NCBI GenBank assembly: GCA_023436585.1
Contig: JAEZIN010000024.1
Coordinates: 1-64,000, forward strand
DNA length: 64,000 bases
Direction: 5' to 3'
DNA from: Bacillota bacterium
Lineage (GTDB): Bacteria > Bacillota > Clostridia > Christensenellales > Aristaeellaceae
Part shown: one piece after another, positions 17,344 through 25,485 of the stretch
How the letters are laid out: each line of letters opens with the position of its first letter
Position numbering within the stretch: position 1 is the stretch's first letter
Position numbers and translations under genes: made by a program
Notes under the pieces: model-generated
What the model was told of the DNA's origin: nothing
What the model saw: only the letters and a program-made list of their open reading frames with translations
Database searches by the model: none

Positions 17344-19473
17344 GTGGCAACAGAAACCAAACTGGTCATCGTGGAATCGCCTGCCAAGGCGCGGACCATC
17401 GCCAAATTCCTGGGCAAGGGGTACAAGGTGGAGGCCTCCCAGGGCCATATACGCGACCTGCCCAAATCCCAAATCGGCGTGGACGTGGATCACGATTTTG
17501 ATTTGAAATACATTACTATCCGTGGACGCGGCAAGATTCTGACCAAGATACGCAAGGAGGCCAAGAACGCCACGCAAATTTTGCTGGCAACCGACCCTGA
17601 CAGGGAGGGTGAGGCCATCTCCTGGCACTTGGCTCAGACGCTGGGCATTGATACGGAAAAGCCCTGCCGCATAGAGTTCCACGAGGTCACAAAGAAGGCC
17701 GTGCAAAACGCGCTGCGTTCGCCGCGTCCCATCGACATGGGCCGGGTGGATGCCCAGCAGGCCCGCCGCGTGCTGGATCGGCTGGTGGGCTACAAGATCA
17801 GCCCGCTACTCTGGGCCAAGGTGAAAAAGGGCTTATCCGCCGGCCGCGTGCAAAGCGTCGCTACCCGCATGGTGGTCATGCGGGAGCAGGACATCGAGGC
17901 TTTTATCCCCGAGGAATACTGGGATATCACCGCCCGGGCGCAGTGCTTTTCCAGCCGCGGGAAAAAGGTTCACTTTGACGCGCGCCTTGTATCCCTGGAT
18001 GGGGTAAAGAGCGAAATCAAGAACCAGCAGGACGCCGAAAAAGCGGTGGAGCGGATCAAGGGCTCCCGCTTTGCCGTATACGGCGTGAAGAACGGCGAGC
18101 GGAGAAAGACGCCGGCCGCCCCCTTCACCACCTCCTCCCTGCAGCAGGAAGCCAGCCGCAAGCTGGGCTATACCACCGCCAAAACCATGCAGGTGGTGCA
18201 GCAGCTGTACGAAGGCATTGAGCTGGAGGGGAAGGATATCCAGGGTCTGGTAACCTATATCCGTACCGATTCCGTGCGTATCTCAGACGATGCCATGGAG
18301 GCGGTCCGCCAATATATCCCTGAGCGCTTCGGGCCGGAATACCTGCCGGAAACGCCCAACGAGTTCAAGGGCCGCAAGAATGCCCAGGAGGCCCACGAAG
18401 CCATCCGGCCCACGGACGTACGCCGCACGCCGGAGAGCATAAAAGCCTTCCTTACCAAGGAGCAGTTCAACCTGTACCGTTTGATCTACTCCCGCTTCCT
18501 GGCCAGCCAGATGATGCCGGCGCTGTACGATACGCTCACCCTGGAGATCGGTGGCAGCGGCGTAGGCCTTCGCTTTTACGGCGAGCACAAGAAATTTCCT
18601 GGCTTTACCTCCGTGTATGAGGAGGGCAGCGACGAGGATATACAGAGCAGCGAAACCACCCTGCCGCAATTGAAGGAAGGCGACGCCGTGGCGGTGGAGG
18701 ATGTGGAAAGCTCGCAGCATTTCACACAGCCCCCGGCCCGGTACACGGAAGCTTCCCTGGTGCGGGCGCTGGAGGAAAAGGGCATCGGCCGCCCCAGCAC
18801 CTACGCGCCGACCATCACCACCATCATCGCCCGCGGGTATGTCAGCCGGGAAAAGAAAAGGCTGTATCCCACGGAGCTGGGCCGCATGGTCACCGAAATG
18901 ATGGAGCAATATTTCTCCAAGATTGTGGATACGGAGTTCACCGCCGAGCTGGAGGATGAGCTGGACGAGGTGGAGGAAGGCAAGACCGACTGGCGCGACA
19001 TTTTGCGCACCTTCTATCCGCCCTTTGAGGAAACGCTGAAAAAGGCGGAGGAGCAGGTGGAGAAGGTGCATATCGCCGACGAGCCCAGCGATATCCCCTG
19101 TGATGTGTGCGGCGCCATGATGGTCTACAAGATGGGGCGCTTCGGCAAGTTCCTGGCCTGCCCCAATTTTCCGGAGTGCCGCAACACCAAGGCCATCATC
19201 AACTATATCGAAGCGCCTTGCCCCAAGTGCGGGAAACGGCTCATGGAAAAGAACAGCAAGAAAAACAGGAAGTTCTACGGCTGCGAGGGGTATCCCGAAT
19301 GCGACTTTGTGAGCTGGGAGCTTCCTGTTACAGAGCATTGCCCGCAGTGTGGCAGTTACATGACGGAGAAGGTGGGCCGCAAGGGCGAAAAATGGCACCT
19401 GTGCGCCAATGAAACGTGCCGCCACCGGGTGAAGGTTGCCTCCGCACAGGCGGAGGAGGATATCGAGGAATGA
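17344..19473 (+). CDS. topA: DNA topoisomerase I, 709 aa
   Basis: A type IA topoisomerase that relaxes negative supercoils. The toprim domain has LVIVESPAKARTIAKFL and TDPDREGEA; the active-site tyrosine is in TYIRTDSVRI (about residue 305). The C-terminus carries three CxxC zinc modules (CDVCG...CPNFPEC, CPKCG...CEGYPEC, CPQCG...CANETC), the usual Firmicutes arrangement. The GTG at 17344 is preferred because GGAGGG lies 7 to 8 bases upstream; an ATG at 17329 has no ribosome site. The stop overlaps trmFO as ATGA. Confidence 0.96.
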   Translation: MATETKLVIVESPAKARTIAKFLGKGYKVEASQGHIRDLPKSQIGVDVDHDFDLKYITIRGRGKILTKIRKEAKNATQILLATDPDREGEAISWHLAQTLGIDTEKPCRIEFHEVTKKAVQNALRSPRPIDMGRVDAQQARRVLDRLVGYKISPLLWAKVKKGLSAGRVQSVATRMVVMREQDIEAFIPEEYWDITARAQCFSSRGKKVHFDARLVSLDGVKSEIKNQQDAEKAVERIKGSRFAVYGVKNGERRKTPAAPFTTSSLQQEASRKLGYTTAKTMQVVQQLYEGIELEGKDIQGLVTYIRTDSVRISDDAMEAVRQYIPERFGPEYLPETPNEFKGRKNAQEAHEAIRPTDVRRTPESIKAFLTKEQFNLYRLIYSRFLASQMMPALYDTLTLEIGGSGVGLRFYGEHKKFPGFTSVYEEGSDEDIQSSETTLPQLKEGDAVAVEDVESSQHFTQPPARYTEASLVRALEEKGIGRPSTYAPTITTIIARGYVSREKKRLYPTELGRMVTEMMEQYFSKIVDTEFTAELEDELDEVEEGKTDWRDILRTFYPPFEETLKKAEEQVEKVHIADEPSDIPCDVCGAMMVYKMGRFGKFLACPNFPECRNTKAIINYIEAPCPKCGKRLMEKNSKKNRKFYGCEGYPECDFVSWELPVTEHCPQCGSYMTEKVGRKGEKWHLCANETCRHRVKVASAQAEEDIEE

Positions 19474-20798
19474 TAAGCGCGACGGTGATCGGCGCGGGGC
19501 TGGCCGGAACGGAAGCAGCCTGGCAATTGGCCAGCCGCGGCATCCCCGTGACACTGGTGGAGATGAAGCCGGAGAAATACACCCCGGCCCACCACGCGCC
19601 GGGAATGGCGGAGCTGTGCTGCTCCAATAGCCTTCGCTCGGACAGGCTCACCAACGCGGTGGGCCTGCTAAAGGAAGAGATGCGCATCTTGGATTCCCTG
19701 GTGATGAGGGCGGCGGACGCGACCCAGGTGCCCGCCGGCGGTGCGCTGGCGGTGGATAGGGAAGGCTTCTCCAACTTCATAACCAATGCTTTGGAGAAAC
19801 ATCCGCTGGTAACGGTGGAGCACAGGGAAGCATCGGAGATACCCGACGGGCCTGCGATCATTGCCTCCGGGCCTTTGACCAGTGAAAAGCTGGTGGAGGC
19901 CATTTTGGATTTACCGGGCATGACGGCGCTGCATTTTTACGATGCGGCGGCGCCCATCGTGACGCTGGAATCCCTGGACATGGAGAAGGTTTTCCGTCAG
20001 TCCCGCTATGACCGGGGGGAGGATTACCTCAACTGCCCCATGGATCAGGCGCAGTACGATGCCTTTGTCCAGGCTCTTTTGGAAGCAGAAACGGCGCCTG
20101 TGCACGGCTTTGAGGAAACGAAGGTGTTTGAGGGCTGCATGCCTGTGGAGAGCATGGCCCGCCGTGGGCATATGGTGCTGGCCTTCGGGCCGCTAAAGCC
20201 TGTGGGGCTTCGCGACCCCCGCACGGGCCGGGAGCCGTATGCCGTAGTGCAATTGCGCCAGGACAATCAGGAGGGGACGCTGTACAACCTGGTGGGCTTC
20301 CAGACCCGGTTGAAATTCGGGGAGCAAAAGCGCGTGTTCGGCATGATTCCCGGACTGGAAAACGCCGTGTATGCCCGCTACGGGGTGATGCACCGCAACA
20401 CGTTTTTGCATAGCCCCGGCCTGCTGGATGAAACCTATCAGGTAGTCAACAAACCCGGTCTATATTTTGCGGGGCAGATGACCGGTGTGGAAGGGTATGT
20501 GGAAAGCGCCTCCAGCGGAATGGTGGCCGGGATATCCCTGGCCTGCCGCCTGATGGATAAGGAGCCGCCGACTTTCCCCAGGGCAACTGCGCTGGGAGCA
20601 ATGTCCCGGTATATATCAACCCCCTGCCGGGATTTTCAGCCCATGAACTGCTGTTTTGGCTTAATAGAGTCATTGCCGGTGGAGCCGGGGAAAAAGCCCA
20701 TCCGCAACAAGGTACAAAGGTATGAGGCCGTGGCGGCGCGTTCGCTGGGTATCATACGGGATTTGGCCGCAAAACTGCGGGATTCGGACAATGCCTGA
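19470..20798 (+). CDS. trmFO: TrmFO, folate/FAD-dependent tRNA (uracil-54) methyltransferase, 442 aa
   Basis: Makes ribothymidine at position 54 of tRNAs using methylene-tetrahydrofolate and FAD. Seen: FAD-binding VIGAGLAGTEAAWQLA at the N-terminus, MAELCCSNSLRSD, YFAGQMTGVEGYVES and NCCFGLIESLP. Length is normal. The ATG overlaps the topA stop. Its methylene-THF donor would come from GlyA, encoded about 5 kb downstream. Confidence 0.95.
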   Translation: MISATVIGAGLAGTEAAWQLASRGIPVTLVEMKPEKYTPAHHAPGMAELCCSNSLRSDRLTNAVGLLKEEMRILDSLVMRAADATQVPAGGALAVDREGFSNFITNALEKHPLVTVEHREASEIPDGPAIIASGPLTSEKLVEAILDLPGMTALHFYDAAAPIVTLESLDMEKVFRQSRYDRGEDYLNCPMDQAQYDAFVQALLEAETAPVHGFEETKVFEGCMPVESMARRGHMVLAFGPLKPVGLRDPRTGREPYAVVQLRQDNQEGTLYNLVGFQTRLKFGEQKRVFGMIPGLENAVYARYGVMHRNTFLHSPGLLDETYQVVNKPGLYFAGQMTGVEGYVESASSGMVAGISLACRLMDKEPPTFPRATALGAMSRYISTPCRDFQPMNCCFGLIESLPVEPGKKPIRNKVQRYEAVAARSLGIIRDLAAKLRDSDNA

Positions 20799-20827
20799 TG
20801 ACAGGTTGCGCGTGTTGGTGCTACTAT
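20799..20827 (+). promoter_or_regulatory. Possible promoter of the hydrolase gene
   Basis: TGACAG (20799-20804), 17 bases, TACTAT (20822-20827), starting at the trmFO stop. The match is weak, so read-through from topA-trmFO is equally possible. Confidence 0.3.
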
Positions 20828-20850
20828 GGGCAGGAGGAGGATTTAAAAGA

Positions 20851-22203
20851 ATGTTTAAAAAATTGATATCTGTATGCCTTGCTTTGTTTTTGGTTTTAGC
20901 TGCACTGCCTGCTTTGGCACAAGGCGCGCAGGAAGACTTTGCCGTGCAGTTTGCCAACGACATGATGAGCGGCGAAAAGAACGCCGAGCTGTATGATTTG
21001 TTTGCAGATGAAGTAAAAGCCCAGCTTTCACAGGAGGCCTTTGCGGCCATCTGGCCGAACCTGACGGTGCTTTGCGGCATGTTTGAAGAGTTTGGAAGCC
21101 TGCAAACACAAGAAGTTTCGGGCCTTACGGTTTATTTGCAAAGGCTGAATATGGCCAAGCAGGACCTGATTTTGCAATTGGTCATGAACGATGCCGGGAA
21201 AATAACAGGGCTTAACTTTGTTCCCGCTCCCCCTGAGGAGGATGCCGCCCCGAAATCAGCCAATTTGCCCGAGGGTATCGTGGAAGAAGCTGTGACCGTG
21301 GGGGAAGGCGAATGGGCATTGCCCGGCACGCTGACGCTGCCCGCGTCAGGAAGTACCTTCAAAGCGGTTGTATTGGTGCACGGTTCCGGTCCCAACGACA
21401 GGGATGAAACCGTGGGCTCCACCAAAATGTTCAGGGATCTGGCCTGGAAGCTGGCGCAAAACGGCATTGCCGTTCTGCGCTATGACAAACGAACCTTTGT
21501 GCACAGCTCCAAGTTCACACCGGAAATACAGTCCGCATTCACCGTCCGGGAAGAGATTGTGGATGATGCGCTGCTGGCCGGCAAGCTTCTTGCGTCGGAC
21601 AGCCGCATCGACAGCAAGAAAATTTTTCTGATTGGGCACAGCCAGGGGGCTATGCTGGGTTCCCGCATTGTATCGGAAAGTAACGGTTTGTATGCCGGCA
21701 TGGTATTGATCAGCGGGACGCCGCTTTCGCTTACGGATGTGATCATCGCCCAAAATAATGACATACTCTCAAAACTGACAGAAGAACAGCGTGCTGCGGA
21801 ACAGCCGAAGTTGGATGCGGAGCTTCAAAAGCTGGATGCCTTAACGAAGATGTCCGCCGAAGAGATGAAATCGGTTACCGTATTTGGTTTGCCTGGCTAC
21901 TATCTGTATGAAATGCAGCAATACAATCCTTCTGCGCTTGTGCTTGAACTCAAGCTGCCCACGCTGATCATGCAGGGCGGCAAGGACTTTCAGGTATCCG
22001 TGGAAAACGGTCTGGACGCTTGGAAAAAAGCTGTAGGTGAACAGGATTATGTAACCTACAAGCTGTATCCCGAGCTTAACCATCCGATGATGGCATACAC
22101 CGGAGACCCGGCTTTGCAATATTCACTGCAGGAATATAACACCCCCGCAAATATGGACGAAACCGCGATAAAAGATATCATTGACTGGGTCACAAGCCAC
22201 TGA
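20851..22203 (+). CDS. Secreted alpha/beta hydrolase with N-terminal DUF3887-like domain, 450 aa
   Basis: A signal peptide (about 1-23, ending PALAQG) precedes a DUF3887-like domain (about 25-125, starting FAVQFANDMMSGEKNAELYDLF) and an alpha/beta hydrolase domain. The hydrolase part has VVLVHGSGPNDRDE (oxyanion region), the nucleophile elbow GHSQGAM, an acidic residue in MQGGKDFQV and the histidine in ELNHPMM, so a complete Ser-Asp-His triad. The substrate is unknown. It stands between trmFO and hslV, where many Firmicutes have xerC. The start at 20851 has AGGAGGAGG upstream. Confidence 0.85.
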   Translation: MFKKLISVCLALFLVLAALPALAQGAQEDFAVQFANDMMSGEKNAELYDLFADEVKAQLSQEAFAAIWPNLTVLCGMFEEFGSLQTQEVSGLTVYLQRLNMAKQDLILQLVMNDAGKITGLNFVPAPPEEDAAPKSANLPEGIVEEAVTVGEGEWALPGTLTLPASGSTFKAVVLVHGSGPNDRDETVGSTKMFRDLAWKLAQNGIAVLRYDKRTFVHSSKFTPEIQSAFTVREEIVDDALLAGKLLASDSRIDSKKIFLIGHSQGAMLGSRIVSESNGLYAGMVLISGTPLSLTDVIIAQNNDILSKLTEEQRAAEQPKLDAELQKLDALTKMSAEEMKSVTVFGLPGYYLYEMQQYNPSALVLELKLPTLIMQGGKDFQVSVENGLDAWKKAVGEQDYVTYKLYPELNHPMMAYTGDPALQYSLQEYNTPANMDETAIKDIIDWVTSH

Positions 22204-22221
22204 AGAAAGGAATAATCATTT

Positions 22222-22755
22222 ATGGCCATGATGGGTACCACCATCTGCGCTGTGCGCCGCAATGGGGTGACAGCCATTGCCGGCGACGGGCAGGTGACCA
22301 TGGGAGAAAACGCGATATTCAAATCCACCGCGAAAAAGGTGCGCAGGCTGTATAAGGGCCAGGTGGCCGTGGGCTTTGCCGGCTCCGTGGCTGATGCCTT
22401 CACCCTGTGCGAACGCTTTGAGGATAAGCTGACCCAGTGCGGCGGCAACCTGGAGCGGGCGGCCGTGACGCTGGCCCAGGACTGGCGCAGCGACAAGGTG
22501 ATGCGGCAATTGCAGTCCATGATGATCGTGGCGGACAAAGAAAGCATGCTGATTCTAAGCGGCACCGGGGAGGTCATCGATCCGGACGACGGCGTGGCCG
22601 CCATTGGTTCCGGCGGTAATTACGCCTTGGCCGCCGCCAGGGCACTGGTACAAAACACGGAGCTTTCCGCCGCCGAAATCGCGGAAAAAGCGCTGCGCAT
22701 CGCCGCTTCCATCTGTGTGTTCACCAATGGGAACATCACCGTGGAAGTGGTTTAA
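22222..22755 (+). CDS. hslV: HslV (ClpQ) protease subunit, 177 aa
   Basis: Peptidase ring of the ATP-dependent HslUV protease. The short N-terminus MAMMG precedes TTICAVRRNG, whose first Thr is the family's catalytic N-terminal nucleophile after processing. GDGQVTMG and KKVRRLY follow as in E. coli HslV. The leader MAMMG before Thr is slightly longer than usual; an ATG at 22231 would leave MG-TT. The hslU start follows 14 bases after the stop. Confidence 0.94.
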   Translation: MAMMGTTICAVRRNGVTAIAGDGQVTMGENAIFKSTAKKVRRLYKGQVAVGFAGSVADAFTLCERFEDKLTQCGGNLERAAVTLAQDWRSDKVMRQLQSMMIVADKESMLILSGTGEVIDPDDGVAAIGSGGNYALAAARALVQNTELSAAEIAEKALRIAASICVFTNGNITVEVV

Positions 22756-22769
22756 TGGAGGTACGGTTT

Positions 22770-24134
22770 ATGAAGACGCTGACGCCCCGGGAAACGGTGC
22801 GGGAACTGGACAGGTACATCATCGGCCAGGAGGAAGCCAAGCGGGCCGTGGCCATCGCGCTGCGCAACCGCTACCGCCGCGCCCAGGTGGATGAAAGCAT
22901 AAGGGAAGAAATCTACCCCAAGAACATTCTTATGATCGGGCCTACCGGCGTAGGCAAAACGGAGATTGCCCGCCGTCTGGCCAAGCTGGTGGACGCGCCC
23001 TTTGTGAAGGTGGAGGCCACCAAGTTTACCGAAGTGGGCTATGTAGGTAGGGACGTGGAAGGTATCATCCGCGATCTCACTGAAAACGCCGTGCGCATGG
23101 TGAAGGAAGAGTTCGAAAAAAAGGTTCAGCCAAGGGCCCAGGTGCTGGCGGAGGACCGGCTGGTGACCATCCTGACGCATCCGCCGAAGAAAAGCGGCGG
23201 CAATCCCCTGGAGTTTTTGCTGGGCAACAAAAAGGAGCCGGAGCTTTCTGGCGAGGAGCAGCAGAAGCTTTCCGCCAAAAAGGATGAAGTGCGTCAGCAG
23301 CTTTTGCGCGGCGAGCTGGAGGACCGGGAGCTGGAGGTGGAAGTGGAGGAATCCATGCCACAGCTGGAGGTAGGCGGAAGCTCTATCAGCATCGGCGATA
23401 TGATGGGCGGCATCATGCCCAAAAAGACGAAGATCCGCCGGGTGAAGGTGAAGGAAGCCAGGAAGATACTGCTGGCGGAAGAATCCCAAAAGCTGATCGA
23501 CCAGGATGCCGTGCAGGAAGAGGCTGTCCGCCGTGCGGAACAGCATGGCATCGTGTTCATCGACGAGATCGACAAGATCGCTGGCCGTTCTTCCGGCCAT
23601 GGGCCCGATGTGAGCCGCGAGGGTGTGCAGCGGGACATTCTGCCCATTGTGGAGGGCAGCACCGTTAACACCAAATACGGCGCTGTGCGTACGGATTTTA
23701 TGCTCTTTATCGCGGCCGGCGCTTTCCATGTGGCCAAGGTAACAGACCTGATCCCCGAGCTCCAGGGCCGTTTCCCCGTACATGTGAACTTGAAAAGCCT
23801 GACCAGGGATGATTTTTCCAAAATACTGACCCAGCCCGACAACGCCCTCACCCGTCAGTATGAGGCGCTGCTGGCAGTGGACAATGTGCACCTGCAGTTT
23901 GAAGAAAGCGCCATCGAAGCCATTGCCGATGCGGCGCATGCCGCCAACGAATCCGGGGAGGATATCGGCGCACGCCGCCTGCACGCGGTGTTTGAGGACC
24001 TGCTGGAGGATATCTCCTTCAACGCCGGCGGTGACAACATGCCGGATGTGCAGCTTAAGATTACGGGCGATTACGTAAAGGAACATCTCCATCGGGAAAA
24101 CAAGAACACGGATGTGCGCAGATTCATTTTGTAA
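22770..24134 (+). CDS. hslU: HslU (ClpY) ATPase subunit, 454 aa
   Basis: The AAA+ unfoldase partner of HslV. Seen: LDRYIIGQEEAKRAVAIAL, Walker A GPTGVGKTEIARRLA, pore motif GYVGRDVE, an intermediate domain (about 110-235), Walker B IVFIDEIDKI and arginine-finger region ELQGRFPVHV. The C-terminus DVRRFIL is the tail that docks into HslV. The start at 22770 has GGAGGT 7 bases upstream, rather than the ATG at 22755. In Bacillus, codY follows; it is absent here. Confidence 0.95.
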   Translation: MKTLTPRETVRELDRYIIGQEEAKRAVAIALRNRYRRAQVDESIREEIYPKNILMIGPTGVGKTEIARRLAKLVDAPFVKVEATKFTEVGYVGRDVEGIIRDLTENAVRMVKEEFEKKVQPRAQVLAEDRLVTILTHPPKKSGGNPLEFLLGNKKEPELSGEEQQKLSAKKDEVRQQLLRGELEDRELEVEVEESMPQLEVGGSSISIGDMMGGIMPKKTKIRRVKVKEARKILLAEESQKLIDQDAVQEEAVRRAEQHGIVFIDEIDKIAGRSSGHGPDVSREGVQRDILPIVEGSTVNTKYGAVRTDFMLFIAAGAFHVAKVTDLIPELQGRFPVHVNLKSLTRDDFSKILTQPDNALTRQYEALLAVDNVHLQFEESAIEAIADAAHAANESGEDIGARRLHAVFEDLLEDISFNAGGDNMPDVQLKITGDYVKEHLHRENKNTDVRRFIL

Positions 24135-24140
24135 TGTATT

Positions 24141-24178
24141 GCGGGGAGGGAACTTTTTGAAAAAAGTTCCCTCCCCGC
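24141..24178. repeat. Long perfect hairpin, dispersed palindromic element copy 1
   Basis: An 18-bp perfect stem (24141-24158 with 24161-24178) closes on GA. It lies right after hslU and may act as terminator or mRNA stabiliser, but no T-run follows. The GTTCCC arm and flanking CCCGCACC...CAAAACTTG resemble the element at 28429-28475. Confidence 0.6.
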
Positions 24179-24271
24179 ACCCTTCCTGCAAAACTTGTAT
24201 TGGGGAAAGGATTATGATTTTTGCTTCTGACATCTGTTGGTGAAGCAAATATGGCATGTTTTGTTTGGGGG

Positions 24272-24300
24272 TTGCAATTTTGCTCTGTTTCTAGTAGAAT
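24272..24300 (+). promoter_or_regulatory. Promoter of the SRP RNA gene
   Basis: TTGCAA (24272-24277), 17 bases, TAGAAT (24295-24300). Predicted transcription start is near 24307, just before the RNA. Confidence 0.6.
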
Positions 24301-24317
24301 AATTAAGCCGCATCATG

Positions 24318-24426
24318 ATGATGGTCGGGTCCCGTGCGATTCCATGGTGTGAACCCTGTCAGGTCCGGAAGGAAGCAGCAGTAAGCGCAAGTTGGAAGGT
24401 GCTGCGGGGTTGCCTGGTCTGAATGA
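24318..24426 (+). ncRNA. ffs: Signal recognition particle RNA, small (4.5S-like) type
   Basis: The universally conserved helix 8 core is present: GTCAGGTCCGGAAGGAAGCAGC near 24357-24378, containing the asymmetric loop and GGAA tetraloop that bind Ffh. Flanking arms (GGTCGGGTCCCGTGCG and the complementary 3' side ending TTGCCTGGTCT) extend the hairpin. The total of about 110 bases means the Alu domain of the long Bacillus scRNA is missing. Ends are approximate. Confidence 0.9.
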
Positions 24427-24460
24427 TGTGGTGTTTTTTATTCCGGATTCATTGCTTTTA

Positions 24461-24490
24461 AAAGGGAACGCGCATGGCGTTCCCTTTTTT
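24461..24490 (+). terminator. Terminator downstream of the SRP RNA
   Basis: GGGAACGC / GCGTTCCC stem (24464-24471 and 24477-24484) flanked by A-run and T-run of six, so it may serve both strands. Confidence 0.75.
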
Positions 24491-24508
24491 CATTTCTCTG
24501 TTGGGCTG

Positions 24509-25165
24509 TCAGCTCTTTGCGGAACAGACCAGGGGAGCCTTGTGCAGCCATTTTTCGGTAATCATTTGATGCATGATAAAGTTCACCAGATCGGCCCGAT
24601 CGATTTTCATCCCGTGCAGTTTATGATCATCCGCTATGACATGGCCTGTAGGCGCGCCTTTTGTGATGGCCGGCGGCCTGATCATGATCCAGTTGAGGCT
24701 TGAACGCGACAGAATTTGACTTTCCTTTGTTTTGATATCAAGAATATACTTGGCGGTGGCATTGAGCATGAACCTGAGGAATTTTTGCCGGGCGTTGAAT
24801 TTTTCAGCAATGTTCAGTGGCGTTGCGGCGCCGCTCAGCCATATCACCTTTTTTATTTGTTCCCTCTCTAAAGTGGCCACAAAGCTGTTCATTGCTTCCA
24901 CCATGGAACGTGTATACTCGGGAATGTTCTTCGGTCTTTTGGTCGTGGGTCCGATGGCCGACAGCACAATTTCGGCACCTGCTATCGTTTGCGCCACTTT
25001 TGCGGGATCGCAATAATCTCCCTCTACCACTTCCACCATGCTGGCCATCGGGCCAAGCTTTTCAGGGTGACGGACCAGCACCCTGACCTGATGGCCCTGC
25101 CCGATGCATTCTTTCAGAATTTCTTCTCCCACATATCCTGTGGAACCCAGCAGTGCTATCTTCAT
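24509..25165 (-). CDS. NAD(P)-binding atypical SDR (NmrA-like) protein, 218 aa
   Basis: Rossmann fold with LLGSTGYVGEEI (dinucleotide-binding GxxGxxG) at the N-terminus, VRVLVRHPEKL, VVEGDYCD and LSAIGPTTKRP, as in NmrA/SDR a5-type proteins. There is no classical YxxxK, so it may be a redox sensor or atypical reductase; the substrate is not deducible. The start at 25165 has AGGGAGG. Upstream lies an unusual set of TATAC-type inverted repeats. Confidence 0.75.
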   Translation of the reverse strand: MKIALLGSTGYVGEEILKECIGQGHQVRVLVRHPEKLGPMASMVEVVEGDYCDPAKVAQTIAGAEIVLSAIGPTTKRPKNIPEYTRSMVEAMNSFVATLEREQIKKVIWLSGAATPLNIAEKFNARQKFLRFMLNATAKYILDIKTKESQILSRSSLNWIMIRPPAITKGAPTGHVIADDHKLHGMKIDRADLVNFIMHQMITEKWLHKAPLVCSAKS

Positions 25166-25485
25166 TAATATTTCCTCCCTGGCAACAGGTCATTGACAGA
25201 GGTATATTTCTATCATACAATAAATAATGGAAAAGTATACCAATAGCATACTATACACATAGTATACTACGGTCTGTTACTGTGTCAACAGGAGATTCTT
25301 CATGGACGGGAAAACCTATAAAATACTTTGTCTTGTTTGCTCCGGGCATTGATATGATAGTACAGGTTCATCACTGTAAAGAAAATCCTTCCAGGCAATA
25401 CGCGAAAAGTGCAGTATTTGCCTTGTTAACAGGGAACGATTTTGTTACAATATAATAGTTCATTCGGTTTTGAGGAGGGTGCAGT
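25166..25485. other. Divergent control region between the SDR gene and glyA
   Basis: About 320 bases. Near the SDR gene are clustered half-sites: GTATAC at 25235-25240 and a palindrome ATACTAT-ACAC-ATAGTAT (25248-25265). Near glyA, TATAAT at 25451-25456 is a good -10 but has no matching -35. No gene is visible in between. Confidence 0.5.
25234..25267. promoter_or_regulatory. Probable operator cluster before the SDR gene
   Basis: AGTATAC (25234-25240) is followed by the inverted repeat ATACTAT-N4-ATAGTAT (25248-25254, 25259-25265), ending in GTATAC. Repeated half-sites suggest binding of a dimeric repressor. No regulator gene is adjacent. Confidence 0.45.

Noticed and set aside
22752..24257. 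501-codon frame antisense to hslU
   Set aside because: It is an antisense shadow of a clear HslU gene in GC-rich codons; rich in His, Leu and Gln with no family signature.
25423..25456. Full SigA promoter for glyA
   Set aside because: TATAAT is present but the nearest TTGTTA is 22 bases away, too far; only a -10 is supported.
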